Shown: positions 9,240 through 18,487 of the stretch, piece after piece
Layout: every line of letters starts with the position of its first letter
Position numbering within the stretch: the first letter of the stretch is position 1
Assembly (NCBI RefSeq): GCF_038419845.1
Contig: NZ_JBCAQT010000019.1
Span: 1-64,000, forward strand
Direction: 5' to 3'
Length of the DNA stretch: 64,000 nt
Source of the DNA: Marinimicrobium sp038419845
GTDB taxonomy: Bacteria > Pseudomonadota > Gammaproteobacteria > Pseudomonadales > Cellvibrionaceae
The notes under the pieces: model-generated
Database searches by the model: none
What the model was told of the DNA's origin: nothing
The model's input: the letters and a program-made list of their open reading frames with translations, nothing else
Program-made: the position numbers and the translations under genes

Positions 9240-9743
9240 ATGACCCATTTTATTCGAAAAGTCCTGGACCGTGTGGTCGAGACGGTGTGTAGCGTCTGGC
9301 TGTTGATCATGGTTGCCATGACCTGCTGGCAGATCGTCAGCCGCTATCTTCTGGGGGCGCCCAGTACCTATACCGAAGAGTTTCTGCGCTTCTCTCTGGT
9401 ATGGGTTTCGATGCTGGCCCTGGCCTATGTGGCCGGTTTGCGCAAGCATGTGAGGTTCAGCCTGTTTTCGGACATGGTTTCTATCCACTGGCAGCGGTAC
9501 TGGGACCTTCTGATTGAGTTGGCGTTTCTGGCTTTCGCCATCTTCATTCTGATCCAGGGCGGTTATAACGCCAGCAGCATTACCATGAACCAGGTTTCCC
9601 CCTCACTGGGCTTGCCGATGGGGTATATCTACTCGGCTCTACCGCTGGCAGGGATCATTCTGGCCCTTTACAGCCTGCTGAACTGTATTCAGTTGCTGAT
9701 CGAGGATGTCACTCCCCAAAAGGAGGAGCCTCAGGATGTTTGA
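9240..9743 (+). CDS. dctQ: TRAP transporter small membrane subunit (DctQ family)
   Basis: This 167-residue inner-membrane protein has four predicted helices: residues about 13-33, 49-65, 86-107 and 127-148. The motif TYTEEFLRFSLVW is typical of DctQ. It pairs with the large subunit to couple sodium-driven uptake to the periplasmic receptor. It starts 69 bases after dctP, and its end overlaps the start of dctM by 8 bases, which is strong evidence for co-transcription. Confidence 0.93.
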   Translation: MTHFIRKVLDRVVETVCSVWLLIMVAMTCWQIVSRYLLGAPSTYTEEFLRFSLVWVSMLALAYVAGLRKHVRFSLFSDMVSIHWQRYWDLLIELAFLAFAIFILIQGGYNASSITMNQVSPSLGLPMGYIYSALPLAGIILALYSLLNCIQLLIEDVTPQKEEPQDV

Positions 9744-11031
9744 TGCAGCTTATTTATTGATGGGAACTTTTGCCCTGCTGCTCGTGCTGGGTATTCCCAT
9801 CGGCATCTGTATTGCCGTTTCCTCGGTTATCACCATTGCCTCGGTCCTGCCCATGGACGTTGCGCTGTTTACCACGGCGCAAAAGATATTTTCCAGCCTC
9901 GACAGTTTTTCCCTGTTGGCGGTTCCCTTCTTCATTCTGTCGGGGGTCATCATGAACTCGGGGGGCATCGCCGTCCGGTTGGTCAACTTTGCCAAGTTGT
10001 TCAGCGGTCATATTCCGGGCTCCCTGTCGCACACCAATATTGCCGGGAACATGATGTTTGGCGCTATCTCCGGTTCGGCGATCGCGGCATCGACCTCCAT
10101 CGGTGGGGTCATGGTGCCGATGAGCGTAAAGGAAGGGTATAGCAATGCGTTCGCCGCAGCGGTCAATATTGCCTCGGCGCCTACCGGCATGTTGATTCCC
10201 CCCACAACCGCTTTCATTCTTTACGCTCTGGCCAGTGGCGGCACCTCCATCGCCGCCCTGTTTGCCGGTGGTCTGATTGCCGGTGTGCTCTGGGGGGCAG
10301 GGTGCATGATCGTGACCTATTTTATCGCTCGCCGCCGGGGGTACCGATCTGTCAGCTTGCTGAAGGAAGGAGTGGCCTGGCGGGTGACTCTACAGGCACT
10401 CCCCAGCCTGCTGCTGATCATCGTGGTGGTGGTCGGTATCATCGGCGGGGTGTTTACCGCGATTGAGGCTTCGGCCGTGGCAGTGGTCTACACGGCCTTT
10501 CTGACGATGGTGGTCTATCGCTCGGTAACATTCAGTGATCTGAGGGATATCCTGATTCAGTCCCTGGTCATGACCGGGATCATCATGTTCCTTCTGGGCA
10601 CATCCTCAGCCATGTCGTTTGCCATGGCCATTACCGGTCTGCCGGATGTTATCAGTAGCGTCATTCTCGGCATTTCCGACAATCCGGTCATGGTATTGCT
10701 GATCATCACTCTGTTCCTGTTGATCATCGGGACCTTCATGGATATTGGTCCGGCCATTCTGATTTTTACTCCGATCCTCCTGCCGATTGCGCTGAAAATC
10801 GGGGTGGATCCGGTGCATTTCGGCATCCTGATGGTCTACAACCTGAGTATTGGTACCATTACCCCACCCGTTGGCAGTGGGCTTTACGTGGGCGCCAGTG
10901 TCGCCAACGAGAAGGTGGAGAGAATACTGCCCTCGCTCATGCCGTTCTATGGGGTCATCGTCCTGGTGCTGATTGTGATCGCCTTGGTGCCGGAAATCAC
11001 TTTGTTCTTGCCGAGGATGCTGGATCTGTAA
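9736..11031 (+). CDS. dctM: TRAP transporter large permease subunit (DctM family)
   Basis: This 431-residue permease has about a dozen membrane helices and forms the transport channel. Family hallmarks include VPFFILSGVIMNSGGIA, AISGSAIAASTSIGG, IASAPTGMLIPPTTAF and a C-terminal NLSIGTITPPVGSGL. The start at 9736 is chosen over an in-frame ATG 30 bases earlier because aggagg lies 9 bases before it and the protein then begins directly with the first helix. It overlaps dctQ by 8 bases. The operon ends in a terminator just downstream. Confidence 0.94.
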   Translation: MFDAAYLLMGTFALLLVLGIPIGICIAVSSVITIASVLPMDVALFTTAQKIFSSLDSFSLLAVPFFILSGVIMNSGGIAVRLVNFAKLFSGHIPGSLSHTNIAGNMMFGAISGSAIAASTSIGGVMVPMSVKEGYSNAFAAAVNIASAPTGMLIPPTTAFILYALASGGTSIAALFAGGLIAGVLWGAGCMIVTYFIARRRGYRSVSLLKEGVAWRVTLQALPSLLLIIVVVVGIIGGVFTAIEASAVAVVYTAFLTMVVYRSVTFSDLRDILIQSLVMTGIIMFLLGTSSAMSFAMAITGLPDVISSVILGISDNPVMVLLIITLFLLIIGTFMDIGPAILIFTPILLPIALKIGVDPVHFGILMVYNLSIGTITPPVGSGLYVGASVANEKVERILPSLMPFYGVIVLVLIVIALVPEITLFLPRMLDL

Positions 11032-11056
11032 TTGAACTCAGCCGACTCAATCCGAA

Positions 11057-11085
11057 AGAGGTCAGACGCAAGTCTGGCCTTTTTT
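11057..11085 (+). terminator. Terminator of the dctPQM operon
   Basis: The stem ggtcagac/gtctggcc (one G:T pair) with a gcaa loop is followed by six T on the plus strand, 30 bases after the dctM stop. Confidence 0.85.
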
Positions 11086-11096
11086 GTGAGCACACA

Positions 11097-11124
11097 TAAA
11101 AAAGCCGCCGATCAGATCGGCGGC
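11097..11124 (-). terminator. Terminator of the second TonB receptor gene
   Basis: The stem gccgccgat/atcggcggc (11104-11112 with 11116-11124) is followed on the minus strand by six T. It sits 45 bases past the receptor stop and lies back to back with the dctPQM terminator. Confidence 0.88.
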
Positions 11125-11169
11125 GAAGCGTAGGAGAGTGCCTGGTGGTGGGCCGGGCGGCCCACCGGA

Positions 11170-14067
11170 TTAGTACTTGGCGCTGATGCCAAGCGTGAAT
11201 GTTCGACCGATCTCCGTCTCAAACAGTGGGTCGCGCCGTTCGCTGTCGATGTACAGTGTATTGCGCTCGTTGGTGAGATTCTGTGCTTCAAACGTGAGCT
11301 TCAGCGAGTCGGTCATGTGATAAGAAGCTGAGGCGTCCATAAAGAACGTGGACTCATTCCCCAGCACATCGCTGTCGTTGGCTCCAGAAGGTACCGCGCG
11401 CAGATAGCCTGAGCGGTAACTACCGGTGGTGCGCACGCTGAAGACATCGTTCTCATAATAGAGCGTGGCGCTGGCGGCGTTTTCCGACAAGCCGATCAGG
11501 TCATTGGTGGTTGTCAGGGTGGGAACCCCTTCCTCGCTCTGAAGGACGTAGTCGATTTCGGAAGTGACGTGCGTGTAGTTGGCCAGCAGCCCGAAGTCCT
11601 GCCAGAAACCGGACAGGAAGGTCATGGGCATCTGCAGGTTCAGCTCGACCCCCTTGAGCGGTCCGCCTTCGGTGTTGCTGGAACGGTTCACGGTAAAGAG
11701 ATCGTCGGGGTTGGCGGCCGTACCCTCGAGCAGGGTGTTGGGCAGGCCCAGCTCCGAGTAGGGCACGAGACTGGAGATTGACTGAATATAGGTGCTGATG
11801 TCCTTCTCGAAATAGGCAATGGAGGCGAGTGCGCCTTCATCAAAGTACCATTCCAGAGCCGCGTCGTAGGTGTTGGCCCGAATCGGCTCCAGGAAGGGAT
11901 TACCGACCGAGGCGGTACGCGTCACGGCGTTCATGCCGCCGCTGGGAATCAGCAGGCCGAGCTCGGGGCGCGACATGACTTCCGCCACTGAGAAACGGCC
12001 TTGCAGTGAAGGAGTGAACTCTACGACGACGTTGGCAGAGGGCAGCAGGTCGTCGTACTGACGGCTGGCATCGGCCCGTTGCGCGACGGTGGCGTAGGGT
12101 GAGTCTTCCGGCGCCGCGGTGGGTACAAAGCCGACGCTGTGTTGATCGGTATCAACGTAGCGGACGCCGACATCGCCGCGTACCGGGTAGCGCAGCTGAT
12201 CAAAGGTGAATTCGGCCATCGCGTAGAGGCTGTTGATCTGTTCGGACTGTGCGCCACACTCGGCGCCACACCAGGTGAAGTCGTCAAAGCCGACCGTGTC
12301 CTTCCACTGCTCATGGTCGACGCCCAGGTAGTCGCCCAGGGTGTCGGAACCGAGAATGTCCTGCACGCCCTGGACTGTGCGGGTAAAGTCCGCAACACTG
12401 GTCCCCTCGGGTAACTCGGCCGTGCCCCGGAACTCGTCGGCAATCCAGAGGGAGTGGGTTTTGTAGTCACTCTCGCGACTCTGCAGGCCGAACTGGAAGG
12501 TAAATTCATCCGAGTAGTGCCAGGTCAGGTCCACTTCCGCGGTGGTGTTTTCCGTCACACGGGTCTGGTTGCGGGTGTTGTAGTTACCCTGCATTACCCC
12601 ATCGTCCCGGCGCGGTCCGTAGTTGAAGTTCTCGGGGTCATTGACATCGATACCGTAGCTCATGGCAGGGATGTTGCCGCGGTCCCGGAAGTCGATGACA
12701 AAATTGTCGGTATTGGGTGAGTCCAGGTTGACGGTCAGGCGTTCCGGGTTGGCGAACTCCGATTCGGAGCGCCCCAGCAGAGCCTTGATTTCCCAGTCCT
12801 CGTTGAACAGGTGAGAGACGCTCAGGTTGGTCTGCTCGAAGGTTGAGGTGAACCGGTCCACCAGGCTTTCCGAGCGCAGGTTGACGCCATCAAACACGCC
12901 GTACACCAGCGAGCCGTCGTCCTCCACCTCCAGCTCCCGGACCGAGACCATCGGCTGGCCATTGACGTTGGCGTTGCGGGCAAACGACAGGGCATCAATA
13001 TAGTTGTCGCGCCGAACTACATCGTAACGGGAGTAGAGATTGTCCAGTGCGATGTTGGTGTTCGCGTTGGGCTGCCACTCGAACGTCAGGGTGCCACCGG
13101 TGCGCTCCGCATCCTGCTCGGAATTGAGGTAGCGCGGAATACGGGGCAGAAACACGCCGCCACCCGGGTTGCCGGAGACTCCGGTCCGGGACTGGATCAT
13201 TTCATAGACTTCGGTGCTGCCGGTGCGCGGGTTGTTGGTGGCGCAGTTCAGGGCATTCGTGCCTTTCTGCGTATTGGTCTCCGGGTTCTGGGGTGAATAT
13301 CCCAGCGGTGAACAGAAGCCGCCGTTGACGTAAGTCGGCAGGATGTTCACGGCGGAGTAGCCCACCTCCCGGATATTTCGCTCGGAGTGGGCAAAAGAAG
13401 CCAGCACACCAAAGGTTCCGTCAGCGAACTTCTGGGAGATCAGCCCCGACACGCGCGGGTCGACCGATTCGCTGACGTCGTTGTAGACACCGCGCACGGT
13501 GCCGGTCATGGTCAGGTCATCTTCAGCGGACAGGGGCCTCGGTGCGCGCAGGTCCACGGTGGCCCCCAGGGAGCCCTCCTCGACATTGGCACTCGGGGTT
13601 TTGCGAACGCTCAATTCGGAAAATATTTCGGTGGGGAAGACGTTGAAATCAAAGCTACGCCCGGCGTTGCCGGCACCGTAGATGTCAGAGGAGCCGGTCT
13701 GCGAGGTCCCTTCCATACCGTTGATACGCACACGGGTGAACTCCGCGCCCAGGCCGCGTACTGAAATGTTTTTGCCCTCGCCGCCGTCGCCGCGGGCCAG
13801 TGCCACACCGGGGATGCGCTGCATGGACTCGGCCAGGTTGGAGTCGGGGAACTTGCCGATATCCTCGGCAATGATGCTGTCCACGGCGGCTGTGCTTTCG
13901 CGTTTCTGGTTGAGTGCGGTGTTCAGGGAGGCCCGAAACCCGGTTACCTGAATTTCTTCGATGCTCGTGCCCCCGGTGTCCGGTGACTGGGCCTGAGCGA
14001 TACCGGCAATCGCCATGGAGGCAATAAGAGCTGACAGGGGGCTCTTCTGGAATGCCTTTTTGTGCAT
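11170..14067 (-). CDS. TonB-dependent receptor, TonB-Xanth-Caul type, second receptor of the RG-I island
   Basis: This is a 965-residue outer-membrane receptor. The start at 14067 (MHKKAF) is preferred to an ATG 66 bases upstream because aaggag precedes it at the right distance and it begins a clean signal peptide ending IAGIAQAQ. The TonB-box region is IEEIQVTGFRASL. The plug contains the family blocks ALNQKRESTAAVDSI, EDIGKFPDSNLAESMQRIPGV and GGEGKNISVRGLGAEFTRV. It is oriented opposite to the TRAP operon and the same way as the neighbouring aldolase gene, from which it is separated by 161 AT-rich bases. The substrate is inferred from the island (rhamnogalacturonan fragments). Confidence 0.9.
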   Translation of the reverse strand: MHKKAFQKSPLSALIASMAIAGIAQAQSPDTGGTSIEEIQVTGFRASLNTALNQKRESTAAVDSIIAEDIGKFPDSNLAESMQRIPGVALARGDGGEGKNISVRGLGAEFTRVRINGMEGTSQTGSSDIYGAGNAGRSFDFNVFPTEIFSELSVRKTPSANVEEGSLGATVDLRAPRPLSAEDDLTMTGTVRGVYNDVSESVDPRVSGLISQKFADGTFGVLASFAHSERNIREVGYSAVNILPTYVNGGFCSPLGYSPQNPETNTQKGTNALNCATNNPRTGSTEVYEMIQSRTGVSGNPGGGVFLPRIPRYLNSEQDAERTGGTLTFEWQPNANTNIALDNLYSRYDVVRRDNYIDALSFARNANVNGQPMVSVRELEVEDDGSLVYGVFDGVNLRSESLVDRFTSTFEQTNLSVSHLFNEDWEIKALLGRSESEFANPERLTVNLDSPNTDNFVIDFRDRGNIPAMSYGIDVNDPENFNYGPRRDDGVMQGNYNTRNQTRVTENTTAEVDLTWHYSDEFTFQFGLQSRESDYKTHSLWIADEFRGTAELPEGTSVADFTRTVQGVQDILGSDTLGDYLGVDHEQWKDTVGFDDFTWCGAECGAQSEQINSLYAMAEFTFDQLRYPVRGDVGVRYVDTDQHSVGFVPTAAPEDSPYATVAQRADASRQYDDLLPSANVVVEFTPSLQGRFSVAEVMSRPELGLLIPSGGMNAVTRTASVGNPFLEPIRANTYDAALEWYFDEGALASIAYFEKDISTYIQSISSLVPYSELGLPNTLLEGTAANPDDLFTVNRSSNTEGGPLKGVELNLQMPMTFLSGFWQDFGLLANYTHVTSEIDYVLQSEEGVPTLTTTNDLIGLSENAASATLYYENDVFSVRTTGSYRSGYLRAVPSGANDSDVLGNESTFFMDASASYHMTDSLKLTFEAQNLTNERNTLYIDSERRDPLFETEIGRTFTLGISAKY

Positions 14068-14228
14068 TGTGTTGCTCCTTGTTAGAGTTTTTACGGCTGT
14101 TGGGATCGATGGAGGAAGTTCCATCTTGAGCAAACTCTAAGCAACGAAAAAGGTCGCGTCAATCATAATAATTCATATGACGTCTAAATCATTCATAAAT
14201 AGTCATTAACAATCTTTGGGTTCTTTTG
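14068..14228. promoter_or_regulatory. AT-rich promoter region of the second TonB receptor with TAAATCATTCA and AGTCATT motifs
   Basis: This short region contains TAAATCATTCA (14185-14195) and AGTCATT (14201-14207). Both resemble elements in front of the PL11 gene and between the aldolase and PL26 genes. It is a candidate operator region for a shared regulator; the sequence alone does not show which. Confidence 0.35.
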
Positions 14229-15539
14229 TCAGCGGCGTCGATACTCGATGTCCCGCGCCTCCCGCTCGGTCAGGCCGACATAGGTGCCGATCGCCTCGGC
14301 GCAGCGCATGACTTCAATCGCGCTCTGGTAGGCCTCGGCTGTGACGCGCGAGTCAGATTCGCAGCGCCCCACCGAAATCAATCCGATGCCGGGAATCAGG
14401 TAGACCCAGGGCGCGGTTGATCGCCGGCGTGACGGGTCATCCTGTCCAGGGTGCTGGCGCTGAGCCTCGTCGTGCGCCCGTCGCTCACGCCGGTAAGTCT
14501 GCAGGCCCTGTTCGAGCCTTCGCTGAAGCGTTTCGAGGGTGTCACTTTGTGGGTCCCAGTCCACATACAGAGGCTTCAGTCTGGCGAGCCGGAGGTGGTG
14601 CATACAGGCAACCCCCTCGTTGGCCAGGCGAGGGGCATCCGCTGAATTCACAAAGCGCATCGTTTCGGGCCCGGACTCCACCGTGGTTGCCACCAGTCCG
14701 TCCCTGGAAACCAGGTCCGTCAGATGCCGGAGAATGCTCGCCAGCAGGGATTGTCGAGTGACCTCGTCCAGGTTCGCATATCTCTGGCCCCCAAAGGTCT
14801 CTTCGCCCCGATCGCGAGCCGCAATATAGCGGGAGGCGGCCTCGATGATGTCCAACGTCTGTTGATAGCAGAGTCTGTTGTCATCGGACCAGGTGGCAAT
14901 ACCATTGCCGGCGAGCAGGGCGCCGGTGGCGTCCGGTTGTTGGCTCCACGCCTCCTGCAGCGGTATGCCCTGTTCAAAACCAGGGCGTGCGCGGGGTACC
15001 CAGAGCATGTTCTCGCCCCAGATAGCTGTCGTCAGCGACCGGGAGTTTTTGCAGGCGCCCACCGCAATGGCCGAGTTGGGATGGATGTGGCTGACGTGGG
15101 CATAGGGCATGAGCGCGTGCAGTGGAGTGTCCACTGACGGCGTCGACGGAGCGGAGGGCTCTGAGGCCACGCGGTTGAAGGCGGCCGCCCGGATGCGCTC
15201 GGCCAGGGTTTTCTCTGCCTTCGCGCGGGGTTGCGGTTGATAACAGTCGCGCAGCGCCACCAGTTTGTCTTGATAAAGAGGCGAGAAGTGACTCCGCCGG
15301 GAGGTGCGCAGATCCTGTCCGGCGCTTTTGATCCAGATGATCTCGACGGATTCTCCGCTGACCGGGTCCTTTTCCATGACCTTCAGTGAGGTGCTGCCAC
15401 CACCGGTATTGGTGATGCGTCGGTCTTCACCGAGCCGGTTGGAGCGGTACACCAGCGCCTCGAGGGGAGACAGTCCCCTGGCGTGCGCTTCGTTCCAGGC
15501 ATCGCGGATATGGGTGTACCGGTTTTCTTGGTATGACAT
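14229..15539 (-). CDS. Rhamnulose-1-phosphate aldolase domain protein, lacking the usual short-chain dehydrogenase half
   Basis: This 436-residue protein matches the N-terminal class II aldolase/adducin half of the bifunctional rhamnulose-1-phosphate aldolase/lactaldehyde dehydrogenase found in many bacteria (about 690 residues in full). The aldolase would split L-rhamnulose 1-phosphate into DHAP and L-lactaldehyde. Visible features are TNTGGGSTSLKV near the start, the metal-site AHVSHIHPN motif, and the linker-like TEREARDIEYRRR at the extreme C-terminus. In full-length relatives the DIEYW segment leads into the Rossmann dehydrogenase domain. Here a stop follows at once, and no dehydrogenase coding remains in the next 160 bases. 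It may be naturally monofunctional or truncated. Oxidation or reduction of lactaldehyde must be done elsewhere. Confidence 0.82.
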   Translation of the reverse strand: MSYQENRYTHIRDAWNEAHARGLSPLEALVYRSNRLGEDRRITNTGGGSTSLKVMEKDPVSGESVEIIWIKSAGQDLRTSRRSHFSPLYQDKLVALRDCYQPQPRAKAEKTLAERIRAAAFNRVASEPSAPSTPSVDTPLHALMPYAHVSHIHPNSAIAVGACKNSRSLTTAIWGENMLWVPRARPGFEQGIPLQEAWSQQPDATGALLAGNGIATWSDDNRLCYQQTLDIIEAASRYIAARDRGEETFGGQRYANLDEVTRQSLLASILRHLTDLVSRDGLVATTVESGPETMRFVNSADAPRLANEGVACMHHLRLARLKPLYVDWDPQSDTLETLQRRLEQGLQTYRRERRAHDEAQRQHPGQDDPSRRRSTAPWVYLIPGIGLISVGRCESDSRVTAEAYQSAIEVMRCAEAIGTYVGLTEREARDIEYRRR

Positions 15540-15728
15540 AGTTCGAACCCTGAAAGTTGGCCTCTTCAGCGGACGAAAAGCCTACCGCAAGAGTCACAAA
15601 AAGTCATTATAAATCATTTATTGTCAAATGTTGTCGGCTATGCTAACGTTTCGGCTATCAGAAATCCGGCTGTACGCTGCCCATAAAATGATAAAGATGA
15701 ACGCTGATCAACGTTAGAGTGCTCCTGA
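15540..15728. promoter_or_regulatory. Divergent promoter region between aldolase and the PL26-led operon
   Basis: This AT-rich stretch contains a perfect 5-1-5 palindrome TAAATCATTTA (15610-15620), directly preceded by AGTCATT (15602-15608). Similar sequences sit before the PL11 gene, the TRAP operon and the second receptor. It probably controls both divergent transcripts (inference). Confidence 0.4.
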
Positions 15729-18437
15729 ATGAATCGACGAGAGTTTCTTAAAAGAGGGGGCGTTGCGGCCTCTCTTCCCTTGACCCTCCAGGCCATGTCG
15801 AGTGGTTGCACGACCATGGCAGGCTCCGTGGCGGCTCCGCCACGCCAGGCCGGTCGTCTGAGCTGGCTCGAGGGAACGGAACCGGCGGCAAAAGGCGGTA
15901 CCACCTGGGGCCATCCCTGGCCCGAGGGCGAGCTCTCCGCCGGGGAGTCGCTTCATCTGGTAGCCCAGGATGGCCAGAAGGTCCCCCTGCAGAGCTGGCC
16001 CACGGCCTACTGGCCGGATGGCAGTATCAAGTGGACCGCGCACGCGGCTCCGGCAGGCGTCACGCTGGGCGAGCAGTTTCAGATAGAAAGGGGCCAGGGG
16101 CCGCAGCCAGAGCGGCCTGTCCGCGTGGCCTCATCGGGCGAATTCATTGAAGTAAGCACCGGCCCGGTCACCTTCTCAGTACCGACCTCAGGTGATTACC
16201 TGATCCGCTCGATGTCCCGGGGCAATGCGGTGGTGGCACAGAACGCCCGCCTGGTCGGGCTGGTCCAGGATCAGGTGGACCCCGAGGCGCCGGTATCCAG
16301 GGTGTCGAGTTTCCAGTCCCGGACCCGTCGGGTCACGGTGGAGCAGGAGGGCCGCGTCCGGGCCGTGGTCAAGATTGAAGGCATTCATAAAGTCGAGTCG
16401 GGCAAAGAGTGGCTGCCCTTCACGGTCCGTCTCTATTTTTATAGCGGCGCCGAGTCATTGCGCGTGAGCCACAGCTTCGTTTACGACGGCGACGACCAGA
16501 AAAATTTTATCCGCGGGCTGGGCCTGCGCTTTGATGTGGTGCAGCGTGATGAGCTGTACGACCGTCACGTGCGCTTTGTGGGCGAGAACGATGGTCTCTG
16601 GGCCGAGTCGCCCAAGGGCATCACAGGGCTTCGCCAGGATCCGGGCAAAGCCGTGCGGGACGCCCAGCTTGCGGGCCGCAAGACGCCCCCCTTGAGTGAA
16701 TGGAGTCCGAGGGTGAGCGGGCTTTTGCACTATGTGCCGGTCTGGAATGACTTTACCCTCTCGCAGCTGAATGCCAACGGTTTTACGGTCAAGAAGCGCA
16801 CTAAACCCGGTCACGCCTGGATCGATGCCGACCAGGGCAAGCGGGCCGCTGGTGTGGCCTATGTGGGTGGCGTTTCCGGTGGCGTGCTCTTTGGCATGCG
16901 GGATTTCTGGCAACTCCATCCGGTGCAGGTCGATATTCGCAACGCAGGTCGGGAAACCTCCGAAGCCACGCTCTGGTTCTGGTCTCCCGAAGCGCCACCC
17001 ATGGATGTGCGCTTTTACCACGATGGCATGGAGCAGGAGACGCACGAACAACAGCTGGATGCGTTGAAAATTACCTACGAGGATTACGAACCCGGTTTTG
17101 ACACCGCCTACGGCGTTGCCCGCACCACCGACTTTGTTCTCTGTGTGCTGGGCGCCACCCCTTCGCGCGTCGAGACAGTGAACTGGGGCAATGAAATCAG
17201 CCAGCCCGCCCAGGTGGTCGCCGCGCCTGAAGATTATCTGGCATCCGGCGTTTTTGGCGCGCTCTGGAGCCTGCCGGACCGGTCCACCACCCGAAAAAAG
17301 CAGATTGAAGACCGCTTAGACTGGCAGGTGGAACACTACCGCCGGCAGGTTGACCAGCATCACTGGTACGGTTTCTGGGACTACGGCGATGTCATGCACA
17401 CCTACGATGTCGACCGCCACGTGTGGCGCTACGATATTGGCGGCTACGCCTGGGACAACTCCGAGCTGTCACCCGATCTGTGGCTGTGGTACTCCTTCCT
17501 GCGCAGTGGCGATCCAGGCACCTTCCGCCTCGCCGAGGCGATGACCCGTCACACCCGGGACGTGGACATCTACCACCTGGGGCGCTTCCGGGGTCTGGGC
17601 ACCCGGCACAATGTCCAGCACTGGGGCTGCAGCGCCAAGCAGTTGCGGGTCAGCACCGCCGCCTATCGGCGTTTTCATTACTTCCTCACAGGCGACGATC
17701 GCACGGGAGATGTGCTCGATGAGGTCGTTGATGCCGGTGAGGCGCTGACCCGCGTTGATCCCACTCGCAAGCTGCCCAACCGGGACCCGGTACCGGGACC
17801 GGAGCGAATGCAGGTGGGAACCGACTGGGGCTCGGTCGCCGCCAACTGGCTTACCGCCTGGGAGCGAACCGGTGATGATCAGTACCGGGAGAGGCTGGTA
17901 GGCGCCATGCGCACCATCGGTGCCCATCCGGACGGCTTCTTTGCCGGCACCTATGGCTTTGACCCCGACACCAAGGAGCTGATCGCTCCCCCGGACGGAG
18001 ACATATCGGTGTCGCACCTGAGTGCCGTGTTCGGACTGGTGGAAATCAATGCCGAGCTGATTCAGCTGCTTGACGTGCCCGAATACAGAGCCGCCTGGTT
18101 GCGTTACTGCCGGCTGTACAATGCCAGCGATGAACAGAAGCGGGCCGAAGTGGGCCGAGCCTTCGGCACCCACCTGGAAGCACCGCATTCGCGCCTGACC
18201 GCCTACGCGGCCGCGCAGGAAGGTGACTCAACCCTGGCGAAACGCGCCTGGGAGGAGTTCCGTCTTCCGCAGGAGTTTGCCCGTCAGTGGACGGGCGATC
18301 ATCAGGCGATTCTTGAGGTGAAGCCGCCTCAGGTGCTCAACCCCGTTGTGGAGGCCCCCTGGCTATCCACCAATGACGCGTCCCAGTGGGGACTGGCCGC
18401 CATTCAGAATCTGGCCCTGATTGCCGACGCGCTATAA
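15729..18437 (+). CDS. Exo-rhamnogalacturonan lyase-like protein (PL26/PcRGLX family), Tat-exported
   Basis: This 902-residue protein belongs to the PcRGLX-like group, named after a fungal exo-acting lyase that releases unsaturated galacturonosyl-rhamnose from RG-I chain ends. The N-terminus has a twin-arginine signal (RREFLKRGG) followed by a hydrophobic stretch and GCTT, so it is exported folded and may be lipid-anchored. Conserved stretches include WGHPWPEGEL, PLQSWPTAYWPDGSIKWT, FRGLGTRHNVQHWGC and DQHHWYGFWDYGDVMHTYD. It is the first gene of the seven-gene operon. A full-length paralogue with a different signal lies four genes downstream (23417-26122). No strong Shine-Dalgarno is visible, but the signal peptide fixes the start. 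Confidence 0.88.
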   Translation: MNRREFLKRGGVAASLPLTLQAMSSGCTTMAGSVAAPPRQAGRLSWLEGTEPAAKGGTTWGHPWPEGELSAGESLHLVAQDGQKVPLQSWPTAYWPDGSIKWTAHAAPAGVTLGEQFQIERGQGPQPERPVRVASSGEFIEVSTGPVTFSVPTSGDYLIRSMSRGNAVVAQNARLVGLVQDQVDPEAPVSRVSSFQSRTRRVTVEQEGRVRAVVKIEGIHKVESGKEWLPFTVRLYFYSGAESLRVSHSFVYDGDDQKNFIRGLGLRFDVVQRDELYDRHVRFVGENDGLWAESPKGITGLRQDPGKAVRDAQLAGRKTPPLSEWSPRVSGLLHYVPVWNDFTLSQLNANGFTVKKRTKPGHAWIDADQGKRAAGVAYVGGVSGGVLFGMRDFWQLHPVQVDIRNAGRETSEATLWFWSPEAPPMDVRFYHDGMEQETHEQQLDALKITYEDYEPGFDTAYGVARTTDFVLCVLGATPSRVETVNWGNEISQPAQVVAAPEDYLASGVFGALWSLPDRSTTRKKQIEDRLDWQVEHYRRQVDQHHWYGFWDYGDVMHTYDVDRHVWRYDIGGYAWDNSELSPDLWLWYSFLRSGDPGTFRLAEAMTRHTRDVDIYHLGRFRGLGTRHNVQHWGCSAKQLRVSTAAYRRFHYFLTGDDRTGDVLDEVVDAGEALTRVDPTRKLPNRDPVPGPERMQVGTDWGSVAANWLTAWERTGDDQYRERLVGAMRTIGAHPDGFFAGTYGFDPDTKELIAPPDGDISVSHLSAVFGLVEINAELIQLLDVPEYRAAWLRYCRLYNASDEQKRAEVGRAFGTHLEAPHSRLTAYAAAQEGDSTLAKRAWEEFRLPQEFARQWTGDHQAILEVKPPQVLNPVVEAPWLSTNDASQWGLAAIQNLALIADAL

Positions 18438-18487
18438 TACTGACACAGTTTATTTTGACGATTGATACTTTAGAGGTTTTAAAACGC

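Noticed and set aside
11057..11124. Two adjacent hairpins considered as an attachment site or IS end
   Set aside because: They are two ordinary terminators back to back for convergent transcripts, each with its own T run.
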